NCBI GenBank assembly: GCA_035652095.1
Contig: DASREM010000041.1
Span: 1-55,756 of the forward strand
Length of the DNA: 55,756 bases
Direction of reading: 5' to 3'
DNA from: DASREM01 sp035652095
Lineage (GTDB): Bacteria; Acidobacteriota; Terriglobia; Terriglobales; Acidobacteriaceae
Shown in pieces: positions 1 through 7,558 of the stretch. Below the pieces are notes generated by a model. It saw only the letters and a program-made list of their open reading frames with translations. It had not been told where the DNA came from and did no database searches. The stretch's first letter is position 1; each line of letters starts with the position of its first letter. Position numbers and translations under genes: made by a program.

Positions 1-59
1 AGTTCGGCTTGCTTTAACACTCCTACGATCTGCTCCACAGAAAAGCGCTTCCTCTTCAC
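1..59 (-). CDS. IS3-family transposase OrfA, N-terminal fragment (partial)
   Basis: Reading leftwards from a GTG at 59, the frame gives MKRKRFSVEQIVGVLKQAE and runs off the window. This is the characteristic start of the helix-turn-helix OrfA protein of IS3-family elements (K/R-rich start, then F-[ST]-x-E-Q-I-x-x-x-L-x-E/Q-A-E). A purine-rich stretch, GGAAGGGGG, lies 8-16 bases upstream as ribosome binding site. OrfA binds the IS ends and is normally completed by frameshifting into OrfB, which cannot be seen here. It is too short for subgroup assignment. Confidence 0.75.
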   Translation of the reverse strand, partial: MKRKRFSVEQIVGVLKQAE

Positions 60-148
60 GGCAAATCCCCCTTCCTTCGTTGGTTGATTTTGCCGGAAAC
101 TAACCTTCAATGTGTCTCAGAAAATGGGGAGCCGATCAGCCTTGATCA
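1..148 (-). mobile_element. IS3-family insertion sequence, 5' end (partial)
   Basis: The left edge of the window is the beginning of an IS that reads leftwards out of the window. It contains the start of an OrfA-type transposase gene at 59. The inner end is placed near 148 because the tannase reading frame (in corrected frame) stays family-like up to the residues WVE and then departs. On the minus strand the sequence there begins with TGATCAAGGC, and a 5' TG is usual for IS3 termini. The other end and any target duplication lie outside the window, so the boundary is an inference. Confidence 0.65.
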
Positions 149-1575
149 ATTCAACCCACTTGATCATCGTGGTCACGGCGTCGAACTCGCTTGCTCCGAT
201 GCCTCCTCCGCAATGGAACATACCCGGCACCATAAACAAGCGGAAGAAGTCCGGTTGTTGACGAACCCATACGAGCCGAGACCTGTTCGTAGTAGTTGAC
301 CCCCATTTTGGGGTTCAAGGCAGGATCGCCCCACCCCCAATACATCAGTAACTTGCCGTCGTGCGCTTTGAAGCGTGACAGGTCGGGATCGGTAGCATCC
401 ATCAACTGGCGGACGGAAGCCATACGGGCGGGGTCTTTGTCGAAATCGAACTGTGAGAGTTCATATTTGGGACTTGAATCCGGCAATGCAAAAGTCCGAA
501 AGAACGCTTGCGTATAGTTAGTCGCCCAACTGGTTCCCTCATCGTTGATCAACATCGGTACCCATCCGGGATTGTGTCCCGTTTTGCTGAACCAATTAGG
601 CCCGTCAACCTCGCCTCCCACAGGCCAACCCGGGAAGATTCTTTTCCCTTGGCTAACGACATCTGCATACACCGTTTCGAGGGCTGAGATTTGCTTCGGT
701 GTGAAACAGTCTGATGAGTCTCCCTCCCCTTTACAAACAGGCAAGTCCCGGCTTGGCTTGAAATCACACCGTCGCGGATCATCTATCAAGCCGTCCTTCA
801 GCCCATCGAGGGCGTCACAACGTGAATAAATGTGATCCGATAGAACTTGAAGCTTCTTTGTGGGTATGGGTGCTGTGCTGAGTGCTCTGTCGATCCAAAC
901 GCTGGAGATCATCGTACCCACGTAATCGAGCATGGCAGCACCAACGACAATGCCATCAAAATCATCGGGGAAACGCTGAGCTTCGGTGAGTCCCTGACGA
1001 CCTCCCGTTGAACATCCGTCGAAGTAGGCATGCGATGAGCGCCTTCCGTAGTAGTCACCGACCACGGTCTTGGCTGTAACAACGGTCAAGTGGACGGCAC
1101 GAAAAGCGAAGTCGATTAGCTTCTGTGGATTCGTCGCAAATGAGGCAAGCGGCTCAATCGTTTCGTCATGTCCTGTATTCGTATACGTGACTGCGAAGCC
1201 ATGTTGAAGCGCAGTGGCGGTCTGCTCCAAGTGCAACGGATAGTCCAGCGATTCTCCCGCGAAACCGCCATTGCCGAACATGTAGATGCGACCGTTCCAC
1301 GCTTCAGGCATGTCCACTTCGAATGCAATCTGCGGAGCGATCAACCCACGTAACTGACAATGTCGAGGGGTCTTTTCGGTGGCGGGAATGGATCGGGCAC
1401 TGACGACGGAGAAATCGTAGTTCGTCAGTGCGGTCAGACTCTCGCACGCAATCTTTGGACGAACCGCAACCTCACCAGAGAGCGGTCGCCAATCTCGAAA
1501 CTGCGTACCGTTCTGTCCGAAGCAGGATAGGGAAAAATAGAAAAAGCCTGCCAATGCAAGGGAGTTGACTCGCAT
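117..1575 (-). pseudogene. Tannase/feruloyl esterase family protein, frameshifted and truncated by IS
   Basis: The product starts at 1575 (GGAGG ribosome binding site) with a signal peptide ending near CFGQ. It continues as an alpha/beta hydrolase of the tannase/feruloyl esterase family, secreted enzymes that cleave ester bonds of plant phenolics. The nucleophile motif GCSTGGRQG is present and the family's FGNGGFAGE oxyanion-region sequence is seen. Near position 252 the frame breaks: the open frame continues as GLLPLVYGAGYVPL, while the +1 frame restores the conserved FFRLFMVPGMFHCGGG with the catalytic His region. In that corrected frame the protein ends shortly after WVE because the IS3-family element begins there (stop at 117). 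One indel plus loss of the last few dozen residues argues that this copy is dead, although the indel itself could be a sequencing error. Confidence 0.8.
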
Positions 1576-1747
1576 GAGACCTCCTCACCCTTATCTACGA
1601 AGTGAGAAATTGTAGCGTAGTAGCGAAGGAACGGGGCTCTCTTTCTAGTGTGACGTAAATGTGACGTAGCTCGGAGGAAAACGCCCGGTTGCGACGTGAG
1701 GCGAACTCCCAACTTCAACAAAACACGAGACCGCTACTCCTGAGACC

Positions 1748-1795
1748 GACTTGGGGTGCGAGGGGTCGGCAGTTCAAATCTGCCCGTCCCGACCA
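1748..1795 (+). repeat. tRNA-Pro 3'-half fragment, copy 1
   Basis: This 48-base stretch matches the 3' half of a tRNA-Pro(GGG). It has the anticodon loop TTGGGGT with the 3' side of its stem (GCGAG), a T arm GGCAG-TTCAAAT-CTGCC, an acceptor 3' strand CGTCCCG, discriminator A and an encoded CCA. No matching 5' half (acceptor CGGGACG, D arm) lies upstream, so it is not a functional tRNA gene. A near-identical copy lies at 2962. Fragments of this extent, from anticodon loop to CCA, are what tRNA-targeting integrases leave as attachment sites. The rest of the 1576-1943 gap shows only the tannase promoter region. Confidence 0.8.
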
Positions 1796-1943
1796 TTCGT
1801 TCCATTGAGGGTGTTCCATAGGTCTTGCTGCATGTATCCAGCAAGCGATTGGGTCACCCAAGCGCAAAGAAGTACAGGATGAACTGCAAGAGGCTCGGTG
1901 GCGTCACGTCCACGGGCTTGCAGAATCACCGCTCATCGTCCGC

Positions 1944-2876
1944 TCACTTTTTCGAATTCGTCTTATCCAGTGCAGCTTTCAGACCATTCGCTAAATTTAG
2001 GGCATCGTCGTTGGCCCAAAAGTGCATGAAGAACAGCCTGGGCTCTTCAGTCAACATGTGGCTGTGTATTGCCGTTACGGCAATGCCATGCTCACGAAGA
2101 GTCTTTATCACGGGGTTGACTTCAGTTCCAAGTAGTACGAAGTCGCCCGTAACTGCTGCCTTGCCTCCACCTGTCGGTTGAAGATTCAAAGACGTAGCTA
2201 ATCCCATCGACGGCGGGATCGTCATGCCGGAATCGACAACAGACTCAGAACGAGGAACCCCGATTTGCAGAATACCTCCATTCACTTTTCCGGTATGTCC
2301 AATAATGGATTCAACCTTTGATTGATCGAATCCTAGATTGCTATGTACATCCGTTGGCGCAGAAGAGGCCGCCGGAGTTTTCGTGAGCGCCATTGCGTCG
2401 TGAATCGCCTTTGCCAATTTCGCCGGGTCCCCATGTCCTTCTATGTGCATGTACATGACGTGGGGGGATTCTCTGATCAAGTGGTTGTGTAGGGCGGTTT
2501 GCTGAATACCGTTCTGTTGCAAACTCATCATCACTGGCTCGACCTCATCCTCGGCTAGCACAAGATCGCCCATCGCCATCGTCTCATTGCCGAATTGCTT
2601 GAACGCAACCCACCCTCCTAAAGCCAGTCCGGGCTTTATGTCGATGCCATCCAATGTCACGTGCAGATCGGCCCGAGGAAAGCTGACCTTGAACACGTCT
2701 CCCGGCTGCATTTGCCCCGACCGTCCTAGTGCGTCCTCTACTGTCTTCCAGTCACTGGCGGATGCTTGCGAGACCGCAGGCATGGTCTGAGCACCCGAAA
2801 AACAGGTGAAAAGAGCCAACATCAACGTTGAAGCGAACGTACATACACCGAAGCGTCTCAGCGTGATCGCAGACAT
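1944..2876 (-). CDS. DUF1259 (LppY/LpqO-type) exported protein
   Basis: This is a 310-residue protein with a signal peptide (cleavage near CFSGAQ) and two tandem DUF1259 repeats, roughly residues 40-165 and 190-305. Each repeat ends with a His-containing motif: TALHNHLIRESPHVMYMHIEG in the first (quoted parts HNHL and MHIEG) and IHSHMLTEEPRLFFMHFW in the second. The domain is known from mycobacterial LppY/LpqO lipoproteins and many soil bacteria, but its biochemical role is not established. The repeated H-x-H pairs could bind metal (inference). The start has GGAG six bases upstream. The gene sits alone between two tRNA-Pro 3' fragments, which suggests it may have been carried in by an integrative element. 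Confidence 0.85.
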   Translation of the reverse strand: MSAITLRRFGVCTFASTLMLALFTCFSGAQTMPAVSQASASDWKTVEDALGRSGQMQPGDVFKVSFPRADLHVTLDGIDIKPGLALGGWVAFKQFGNETMAMGDLVLAEDEVEPVMMSLQQNGIQQTALHNHLIRESPHVMYMHIEGHGDPAKLAKAIHDAMALTKTPAASSAPTDVHSNLGFDQSKVESIIGHTGKVNGGILQIGVPRSESVVDSGMTIPPSMGLATSLNLQPTGGGKAAVTGDFVLLGTEVNPVIKTLREHGIAVTAIHSHMLTEEPRLFFMHFWANDDALNLANGLKAALDKTNSKK

Positions 2877-2961
2877 GGAGTACTCCTGCGCATTCGATCC
2901 TCCCCCCGAGGCAGAGCGACAAGCATTTTACCCAAAGCGAGAGAAGCAAAGTGACTGTAAC

Positions 2962-3008
2962 GACTTGAGGTGCGAGGGTCGGCAGTTCAAATCTGCCCGT
3001 CCTGACCA
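2962..3008 (+). repeat. tRNA-Pro 3'-half fragment, copy 2
   Basis: This is the second copy of the 3' half of tRNA-Pro, 47 bases long. It differs from the copy at 1748 by one base in the anticodon loop (TTGAGGT), one deleted G after the anticodon stem and one C-to-T change in the acceptor strand (CGTCCTGACCA). It is in the same orientation, about 1.2 kb away, with the DUF1259 gene between. There is again no 5' half. The copy-1 acceptor pairs with a canonical tRNA-Pro, while this one looks decayed. Confidence 0.8.
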
Positions 3009-3072
3009 TCAATCCAAAGATCTTGCTAGTCCTACGGTGACAGCCGAGGCGGCTGTCACTCCACAATGGCGT

Positions 3073-4956
3073 TTACTCTACTTCGATCTCCTGCGCGACC
3101 TTAACCGGCAGGGCTGCGCCTTGAAATTCCAGCACCAGCCTGCCCGATTCCGTCGGGTCGAAATCAAAATCGTAGGTCTCTCCGGGGCCGATCAGGAGTC
3201 TGGCATCTCGAATCACGGCTTGGCTTGGCGGCAGGTCGGCTCCGTCCTTGGCGTGAGCGCGCCATTGCACCAGGCGTTTCTTTCCGGTCAGTGAGAGCGC
3301 TCCGATGGCGTTGGCAGTGATGTTTATGACGCGGACATGATAGCGCTGCCCGGTTTTCCAGTGAAGGGTTGAAGGGCTTCCGCTGCCATTCAGCAAGACC
3401 GAGACCGGACGATCAGGATTATTCGACCTGGGTCCGCCCCACGAGCTGATGACGAAGGACTGGTCCGTGTGCGGATCGAATTTGGCACCCGGATCCAGGA
3501 CGATCAGTGGGCCATAAAGGCCCCCGGTCAGTTGCACCTCGTCGTCGAGGTGGGTGTGATAAATGAATGTTCCAGCCCGAGGGGGCGTGAACTTCGCGCA
3601 AAAGGTTTGCCCGGGTTCGATGGTGGGAGTAAGTTCCTCGCCGCGGATTCCCCAACCTGCAACGCCGTCGTAGTAGCTTTCCAGTTCCATTCCGTGCCAA
3701 TGCACAGCGGTAGGCTCCCGCAACCGGTTGACGACCGTAATTTCGACGGGACGGCCCCGCTCGAGGATGATTGCGGGACCCGGCAGAGTGGGTTCACCCG
3801 GATACTTGCGATGCGCTTCCTGCACCTGATATGCGAAACCGGGAGGGACGCCGTTAACACTGGGTCGGGGTTCGACCAGCAACCGCAGTTTGCGTTTAAC
3901 ACCTACCGCGCGAACCGCAGGGCGCTCTCCTGGGACCAGGATGCCGAGCACCAGGCCCGCCATGTGGTTGGATCCGTGATGTTGGCCTGGTTGGGACTCA
4001 GGCGATAAGGCATTGGCAACGGTCCGGGTGGGGCCGACGTGAGCCATGAGATGGCAATGAAGAATCCAGCGCCCCGGGACGGCTGACCAGGTTGCGGCCA
4101 TGGTGGAACCGGGAGGCATCAGTTCCGTAACCACCTGGCGCTGCTGCGCCGGAGGGAAAATGCGATCGTGCTCGCCATCGCCAACGCTATCCACCCGGTA
4201 ATAACTGCCGTGCAGGTGCATGGGATGGTTGACGTCGCTGGCATTAATAAATCGCCACTGCGCCTTTTGACCTGCGACATAATTCAGCCGCTCGGTAAAA
4301 GGCCAGGATTTGCCGTTGATCACAGCAACGTCTTTGGACAGAGTCGGTGCGGCTTCGCTGCGCCAAACGGCAAGCACAAAGATCCTGTCTTTGACGGGCT
4401 TTCCGGGGGGATCGACCACGAAGGCGCCGTGGAGTTGGCTATCGTCGCGAAAAGGGCGGCCGCGATTCAACTCTCCGCCGGCGCTGGCGAAATATTGATA
4501 GGTTCCTGGCTCGCCGGCCAAGAAATGGGCTTCCCGGGTCTCGCCGGGCGGTACTTGCAGCACGTCGTTGCTGTCTCCAGGATGCGGGTGCATACCATGG
4601 ATGACGGCAGTGGCAGGAAGCAGGTTACGGAAACTCACGTGAATCTCAGTTCCCTGCGGAACTCGAACGAGCGGTCCGGGAATTTGGGGCGCTTTGCCGG
4701 CTTCGGCAAAGGCGTCAACCCTCATTCTGGGGCCGCCGTCGGATTCGGGATACCAGTCTCCGGAGGTAATTTCGAGGTGAAGCGTGAGGACCCCATTCTC
4801 CAGTTTGCCTGCTGGAACGCGATTGTCATTGGCGCGAATGGCGCGCAGGGTGGGGACAAAAGGGGGATTTTCTCCAAGACCGAAGGCCAGGGAAAGCGAG
4901 AGCGCCGAGATCGCGAGGCAGAATGTGAAGAAGCGGAACATCAGCAATGAAAGCAC
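3073..4956 (-). CDS. Multicopper oxidase with permuted copper motifs, exported
   Basis: The protein has about 627 residues, a signal peptide (AISALSLSLAFG) and four cupredoxin-like segments. Copper motifs appear in an unusual order: HPMHLHG (residues 244-250) and HCHLMAH (300-306) come first, then HWHG (419-422) and HTHLD (467-471). In laccases the HxHG and HxH pairs come at the N-terminus and the other two at the C-terminus. The first segment keeps only a degenerate HGMHPHPG, and the fourth has no ligands. A complete type 1 plus trinuclear site could still form between segments 2 and 3. Multicopper oxidases oxidise phenolics or metal ions with O2 in the periplasm; the substrate cannot be read from sequence. 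The start is GTG at 4956 or ATG at 4941; neither has a clear ribosome binding site. Confidence 0.85.
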   Translation of the reverse strand: MLSLLMFRFFTFCLAISALSLSLAFGLGENPPFVPTLRAIRANDNRVPAGKLENGVLTLHLEITSGDWYPESDGGPRMRVDAFAEAGKAPQIPGPLVRVPQGTEIHVSFRNLLPATAVIHGMHPHPGDSNDVLQVPPGETREAHFLAGEPGTYQYFASAGGELNRGRPFRDDSQLHGAFVVDPPGKPVKDRIFVLAVWRSEAAPTLSKDVAVINGKSWPFTERLNYVAGQKAQWRFINASDVNHPMHLHGSYYRVDSVGDGEHDRIFPPAQQRQVVTELMPPGSTMAATWSAVPGRWILHCHLMAHVGPTRTVANALSPESQPGQHHGSNHMAGLVLGILVPGERPAVRAVGVKRKLRLLVEPRPSVNGVPPGFAYQVQEAHRKYPGEPTLPGPAIILERGRPVEITVVNRLREPTAVHWHGMELESYYDGVAGWGIRGEELTPTIEPGQTFCAKFTPPRAGTFIYHTHLDDEVQLTGGLYGPLIVLDPGAKFDPHTDQSFVISSWGGPRSNNPDRPVSVLLNGSGSPSTLHWKTGQRYHVRVINITANAIGALSLTGKKRLVQWRAHAKDGADLPPSQAVIRDARLLIGPGETYDFDFDPTESGRLVLEFQGAALPVKVAQEIEVE

Positions 4957-5096
4957 CGAACCCGTGAGGGAGCCATCGTGGCCTGAAATTATGCACTAAA
5001 TACGGAGTTTTGACATTAGTTTCGGGGCCGGAGGAAGACTGGCATCCTATCTGGCATAGTGCTGTTACACGAACTCAGATGGCTGACGGAGATAGC

Positions 5097-6791
5097 ATGA
5101 AAGGTCTTCCTGCAAGACTCAGCTGCGCAGTGGTGACGTTCTTCCTGGCGTTGTTTCTCGTGCTCGGAGGATTTGCTTCCGGAAATGGAGGCAGTCCCCA
5201 GGACGCGTCATCCGTGAGAAGCGGGATTCTATATGCCGATCAATTCCGGGGTTCCGATGATGGGGAGCGGATCTCGAAGGCGCTGGCCGCCTGCGCACAA
5301 CAAGCAAACTGCATCGTAGATGCCCGGAGCCTGACCCAGCGCGCAGCTTCGGCCCCGATTGTGATTGCCCAGTCCAACGTCACATTGCTGATGCCTGCGG
5401 GAGAATTCACGCTTGCCGGGTCTCCTGGAATTCTGATTGAAGGACACGGCGTGAACCTCATTGGTGTATCGCGGGCGTCCGCCCCCGCGCCGGTCACGCA
5501 GTCCGTTCTGCAGACCAGCAGTGCGACGGCAGATATCGTGCAGGTCCGGGGAACTTTCGATCGAGTCACGGATTTCACGCTGCGATCGACGGTGAAACGG
5601 CAACAGGGTGCGGGGCTCAACGTCATGGCCGGGAACGGTTACTTCGATAACCTGCGGATCGAGAAGACCTGGGACGGAATCGATCTGAGAAGCCCGGCGG
5701 CGGCGGGGCATTTTTCCCACATCACCATGGGGCAGGGATACAGCAAGTCCGGGAACTGGAATGCAGGGATCTACATCGGCGGCATCGCCAAGGGAGGCGT
5801 ATCCAATGCCACGTTCCAGGATGTGCTGATAACGGCGGACGCACCGTTCGCGACGGCGCAGATCGTGCTGGACGACGGCACGGACACTCCGCTGTTTTCC
5901 AACTGTGCGGCTATCGCGTCCAATGGCATTTCCGCCACCTCCGTGCTGTTTCAGCATACGGCGGGAGGTATGCTGGCGAACGATGCGCTTTTCGTAAACT
6001 GCATTTTCGCGGGCGGAAGGAATCCTGCCATTGACTTCGAGGGCTTCCGCAACGCGCACTTCAAAAACATCGTCATCGATCCGGGGCTGCGTGGGATTCT
6101 GCAGAATTTTGCGGGCGGCTATGCGGAGTTCGATGGGGGGTACATCCAGCAACAGCAGCGCGAGGCGGTTCTAATGGCGGCGGGGCCGGCTTCCATACGG
6201 AATATGAGGATCGGGGACAACAGCCAGGCAGCTCATGACAGGTTTGATGACATCAAGGTGGGAGCCGGAGTGTCGGATTTTGCCCTGGTCGGCAACATTT
6301 TCTCCGACGTACAAGGACTGTCTCCTGCAAACCGGCCTCGTCACAACATTGAAATTGTCTCGGGTCCGTCGGACCGCTACAGCGTCATGGATAATAATTT
6401 CAGCCCGGAGCTGAGCGAGCCGCTGTTGGACCTTGGCACGGGGACGAACAAGATTTCTGTGAACCGAAACGCCGGCAGCATGTATGTTCCGCGTGGAATG
6501 TCATCGGATGCGAGTGGCTATAAGCACCGGCGGTTTCCCGCGCCCCTGGGGGGAAGCTGTCCGAGTGCAGCCGCGGCGGGAGCCGCATGCACCAGCGCCG
6601 GCCTGAATTGGGGGACGCCTTTTCCGGACAATGACTACACCGTAAGCTGCACACTGACGACGCCCTCCGGGCAACCCCACATTTCCAGTTACAGCAAACT
6701 GCCCGGCGGGAGAGGAATCAGGCTTACCATTGCCGCGGACACGGCTGCCGCAGCCGATGCCGGAGCCGATTGCATTGCGGTGCATGACTGA
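5097..6791 (+). CDS. Secreted right-handed beta-helix (pectate-lyase-like) protein
   Basis: The chosen start, ATG 5097, has CGGAG six bases upstream and leads directly into a signal peptide (LSCAVVTFFLALFLVLGG). An in-frame ATG at 5010 would add a tail without export character. The 564-residue product opens with a region like the N-terminal cap of pectin-lyase folds. It then has many short beta-strand turns with stacked Asn/Gly/Ile motifs (for example GNGYFDNLRIEKTWDGIDL and NATFQDVLITADA), typical of parallel beta-helices such as polysaccharide lyases or phage tailspikes. No catalytic residues can be assigned. The C-terminal 80 residues contain paired cysteines and look like a separate small domain. 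Function is probably carbohydrate binding or cleavage (inference). Confidence 0.7.
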   Translation: MKGLPARLSCAVVTFFLALFLVLGGFASGNGGSPQDASSVRSGILYADQFRGSDDGERISKALAACAQQANCIVDARSLTQRAASAPIVIAQSNVTLLMPAGEFTLAGSPGILIEGHGVNLIGVSRASAPAPVTQSVLQTSSATADIVQVRGTFDRVTDFTLRSTVKRQQGAGLNVMAGNGYFDNLRIEKTWDGIDLRSPAAAGHFSHITMGQGYSKSGNWNAGIYIGGIAKGGVSNATFQDVLITADAPFATAQIVLDDGTDTPLFSNCAAIASNGISATSVLFQHTAGGMLANDALFVNCIFAGGRNPAIDFEGFRNAHFKNIVIDPGLRGILQNFAGGYAEFDGGYIQQQQREAVLMAAGPASIRNMRIGDNSQAAHDRFDDIKVGAGVSDFALVGNIFSDVQGLSPANRPRHNIEIVSGPSDRYSVMDNNFSPELSEPLLDLGTGTNKISVNRNAGSMYVPRGMSSDASGYKHRRFPAPLGGSCPSAAAAGAACTSAGLNWGTPFPDNDYTVSCTLTTPSGQPHISSYSKLPGGRGIRLTIAADTAAAADAGADCIAVHD

Positions 6792-6820
6792 AGCGCAACA
6801 AGATCCAAAGAAAGAGATCC

Positions 6821-7558
6821 CTAAATTTTCAGCAGGCCGTGCTCTACGTCTTCGGCGGCCTGCATCAGGTTTTCCGGTTTGCCGAGATCGCGCCAGTAAT
6901 ACTGATCGGCCCGGAATGCGAAGATGTTCTCTCCCGCAGCCACCAAGCGTAAATAACAGGGCACAATCGGAAAGCTGCCCTCTTCCGTCATCAATTTCAG
7001 AAGGCGAGGAGAGATTACGTGAATTCCCGCGAACGCGAAGGCGTTGAAAGTGGAGGCAGCGCGCGCCATTTCGGGTCGGCCATCGGTTCCAGCGCGGCGC
7101 CCACACAAGCGCCCAGAGGGATCGAACAACAGGTAGCGCGAGGTTTTTCGATCCTGTACCGCGAGAGTAGCCAAGCCGCCCTTTTCGGCATGCGCTTGCA
7201 CCAGTTTCCCTAGATCGATGGTGCTGATCACATCCACGTTGTGCACGAGAAAAGGCTCATCCTGCGAGGGAAAAAAGTGAGCGACGTTCTTCAACCCGCC
7301 CCCGGTATCGAGGAGAACATCTTCGGGTGAAATCTCAAGCCTCATGCCAAAGTTGTCATGTGCTCGAAGAAAGCTGACGACCTGGTCGGCAAAGTGATGC
7401 ACGTTAACGATGACCTCGCGAATACCGAAAGCGCGCAACCGGGCCAGCGTAATTTCCAGAAGAGATCGACCCGCCACTTCGACCAGGGCCTTGGGGCGAT
7501 CGTCGGTGAGAGGCCGCAAGCGGGTACCGAGTCCTGCTGCCAGAACCATGGCCCTCAT
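6821..7558 (-). CDS. MurU-like sugar-1-phosphate nucleotidyltransferase
   Basis: This is a 245-residue single-domain NTP transferase (GT-A fold). The nucleotide-binding loop GLGTRLRPLTDDRPKAL lies at the N-terminus, an EDVLLDTGGGLKN segment near residue 80 and the metal site VHNVDV near residue 105. The family includes MurU (N-acetylmuramate-1-phosphate uridylyltransferase), glucose-1-phosphate thymidylyltransferases and mannose-1-phosphate guanylyltransferases. The short length, without a left-handed helix domain, fits MurU. The start codon overlaps the stop of the upstream AmgK-like kinase by four bases (ATGA). An AmgK-MurU pair is the known anhydromuropeptide salvage route that makes UDP-MurNAc directly, so the context supports this reading, but sugar specificity is inferred. 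Confidence 0.8.
   Translation of the reverse strand: MRAMVLAAGLGTRLRPLTDDRPKALVEVAGRSLLEITLARLRAFGIREVIVNVHHFADQVVSFLRAHDNFGMRLEISPEDVLLDTGGGLKNVAHFFPSQDEPFLVHNVDVISTIDLGKLVQAHAEKGGLATLAVQDRKTSRYLLFDPSGRLCGRRAGTDGRPEMARAASTFNAFAFAGIHVISPRLLKLMTEEGSFPIVPCYLRLVAAGENIFAFRADQYYWRDLGKPENLMQAAEDVEHGLLKI

Noticed and set aside
2752..3066. Minus-strand open frame containing the peptide RTGRFELPTLAP
   Set aside because: This peptide is the antisense translation of the tRNA-Pro 3' half and is a well-known false gene call. The frame has no start signal.
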